A DNA stretch of 64,000 nt, taken from NCBI GenBank assembly GCA_034336665.1, contig CM067584.1, positions 930,001-994,000 of the forward strand, given 5' to 3'. Both the position numbers and the translations under genes were made by a program. Positions 63,601-64,000 of this stretch are shown in pieces. Position 1 is the stretch's first letter. Each line of letters begins with the position of its first letter. The notes beneath the pieces were generated by a model. That model saw only the letters and a program-made list of their open reading frames with translations, had not been told where the DNA came from and did no database searches. This DNA comes from Luscinia megarhynchos. Lineage: Eukaryota; Chordata; Aves; Passeriformes; Turdidae.

Positions 63601-64000
63601 AAAGGTCACCTCACCTTCAGAGAGCCTCAGAGCTTCAACTTACCACCAGGATGGGGCCAACAACCAAAAATTAAGCCTATCAAGACACATTCTCTTAGAT
63701 CCCACTGTGTCACCAAGCCCGGGTGATGCACTGGGAAGGGGTCAAGGCTCCTGGGTACCAGGTGCCCAAGGCATCACCCACACGATGCCTTTGCTGCTCT
63801 ACTCAGCAGCCAACCAACAAATCCACCTGCTTCCTCTGCATTTGGAGCCCCCACCAAGATGCTCTGCCCCTCTCCCTACTGGGGGAGAGCCTTGCTCTTT
63901 TCCAAGCTCGCTCACTTCAGGAGAGCTTTTAGCCTTCCCTTTTGCATCCTGAATTATTTACAGAGCTGTTCGACAGCACCAACCTACTGATATTAGGCAA

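Overview
The window is a GC-rich, minisatellite-dense piece of a bird nuclear genome, most likely a microchromosome and possibly from a songbird. The evidence for a bird is 5'-truncated CR1 LINE fragments with the usual avian 3' tail, an NK-lysin gene of avian type, and short introns filled with G/C-rich tandem repeats. Nothing prokaryotic or plasmid-like is present. Genes were found by matching exon translations to vertebrate families I recognise and then checking GT/AG splice sites and phases by eye. No database search was possible.

Layout, left to right: (1) about 372-1600, + strand, the 3' part of an NK-lysin/granulysin gene; its signal-peptide exon lies left of the window. (2) 1.6-3.4 kb, intergenic, with degenerate repeats including a CCAAT-bearing array. 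(3) 3.4-10.6 kb, - strand, a complete glucokinase (GCK) gene with 10 coding exons summing to 1398 bp (465 aa), starting with the neuroendocrine-type first exon. (4) 10.6-14.5 kb, CpG-rich head-to-head interval with the YKT6 promoter and two short-unit minisatellites. (5) 14.5-20.8 kb, + strand, complete YKT6 (7 coding exons, 198 aa). (6) 21-43.4 kb, - strand, complete CAMK2B (19 constitutive coding exons summing to 1557 bp, plus a recognised optional 75-bp linker exon). Its introns hold at least five large tandem arrays. (7) 44.8-57.0 kb and on to the right edge, - strand, the last four coding exons of NUDCD3; its 5' exons lie beyond the window.

GCK(-), YKT6(+), CAMK2B(-), NUDCD3(-) is the same order and orientation as on mammalian 7p13-type segments. 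The NK-lysin neighbour replaces the MYL7 expected there. These are independent housekeeping, metabolic, neuronal and immune genes, not one pathway.

The most interesting observation is a candidate, apparently undescribed 73-bp exon at 35783-35855 in CAMK2B. It lies just upstream (in transcription) of the 73-bp exon that encodes the HRD catalytic loop. It has the same length, phase and first residues, good splice sites, no stop, and 37 of 73 ungapped base matches to that exon. Swapping it in would give a CaMKII-beta subunit without the catalytic HRD motif. Other points of interest are several RFX-type X-box palindromes around CAMK2B exon 1, an AG-free pyrimidine tract ending in AG|GTAAG, and loss or replacement of the proline-rich linker exons by a 2.4-kb satellite.
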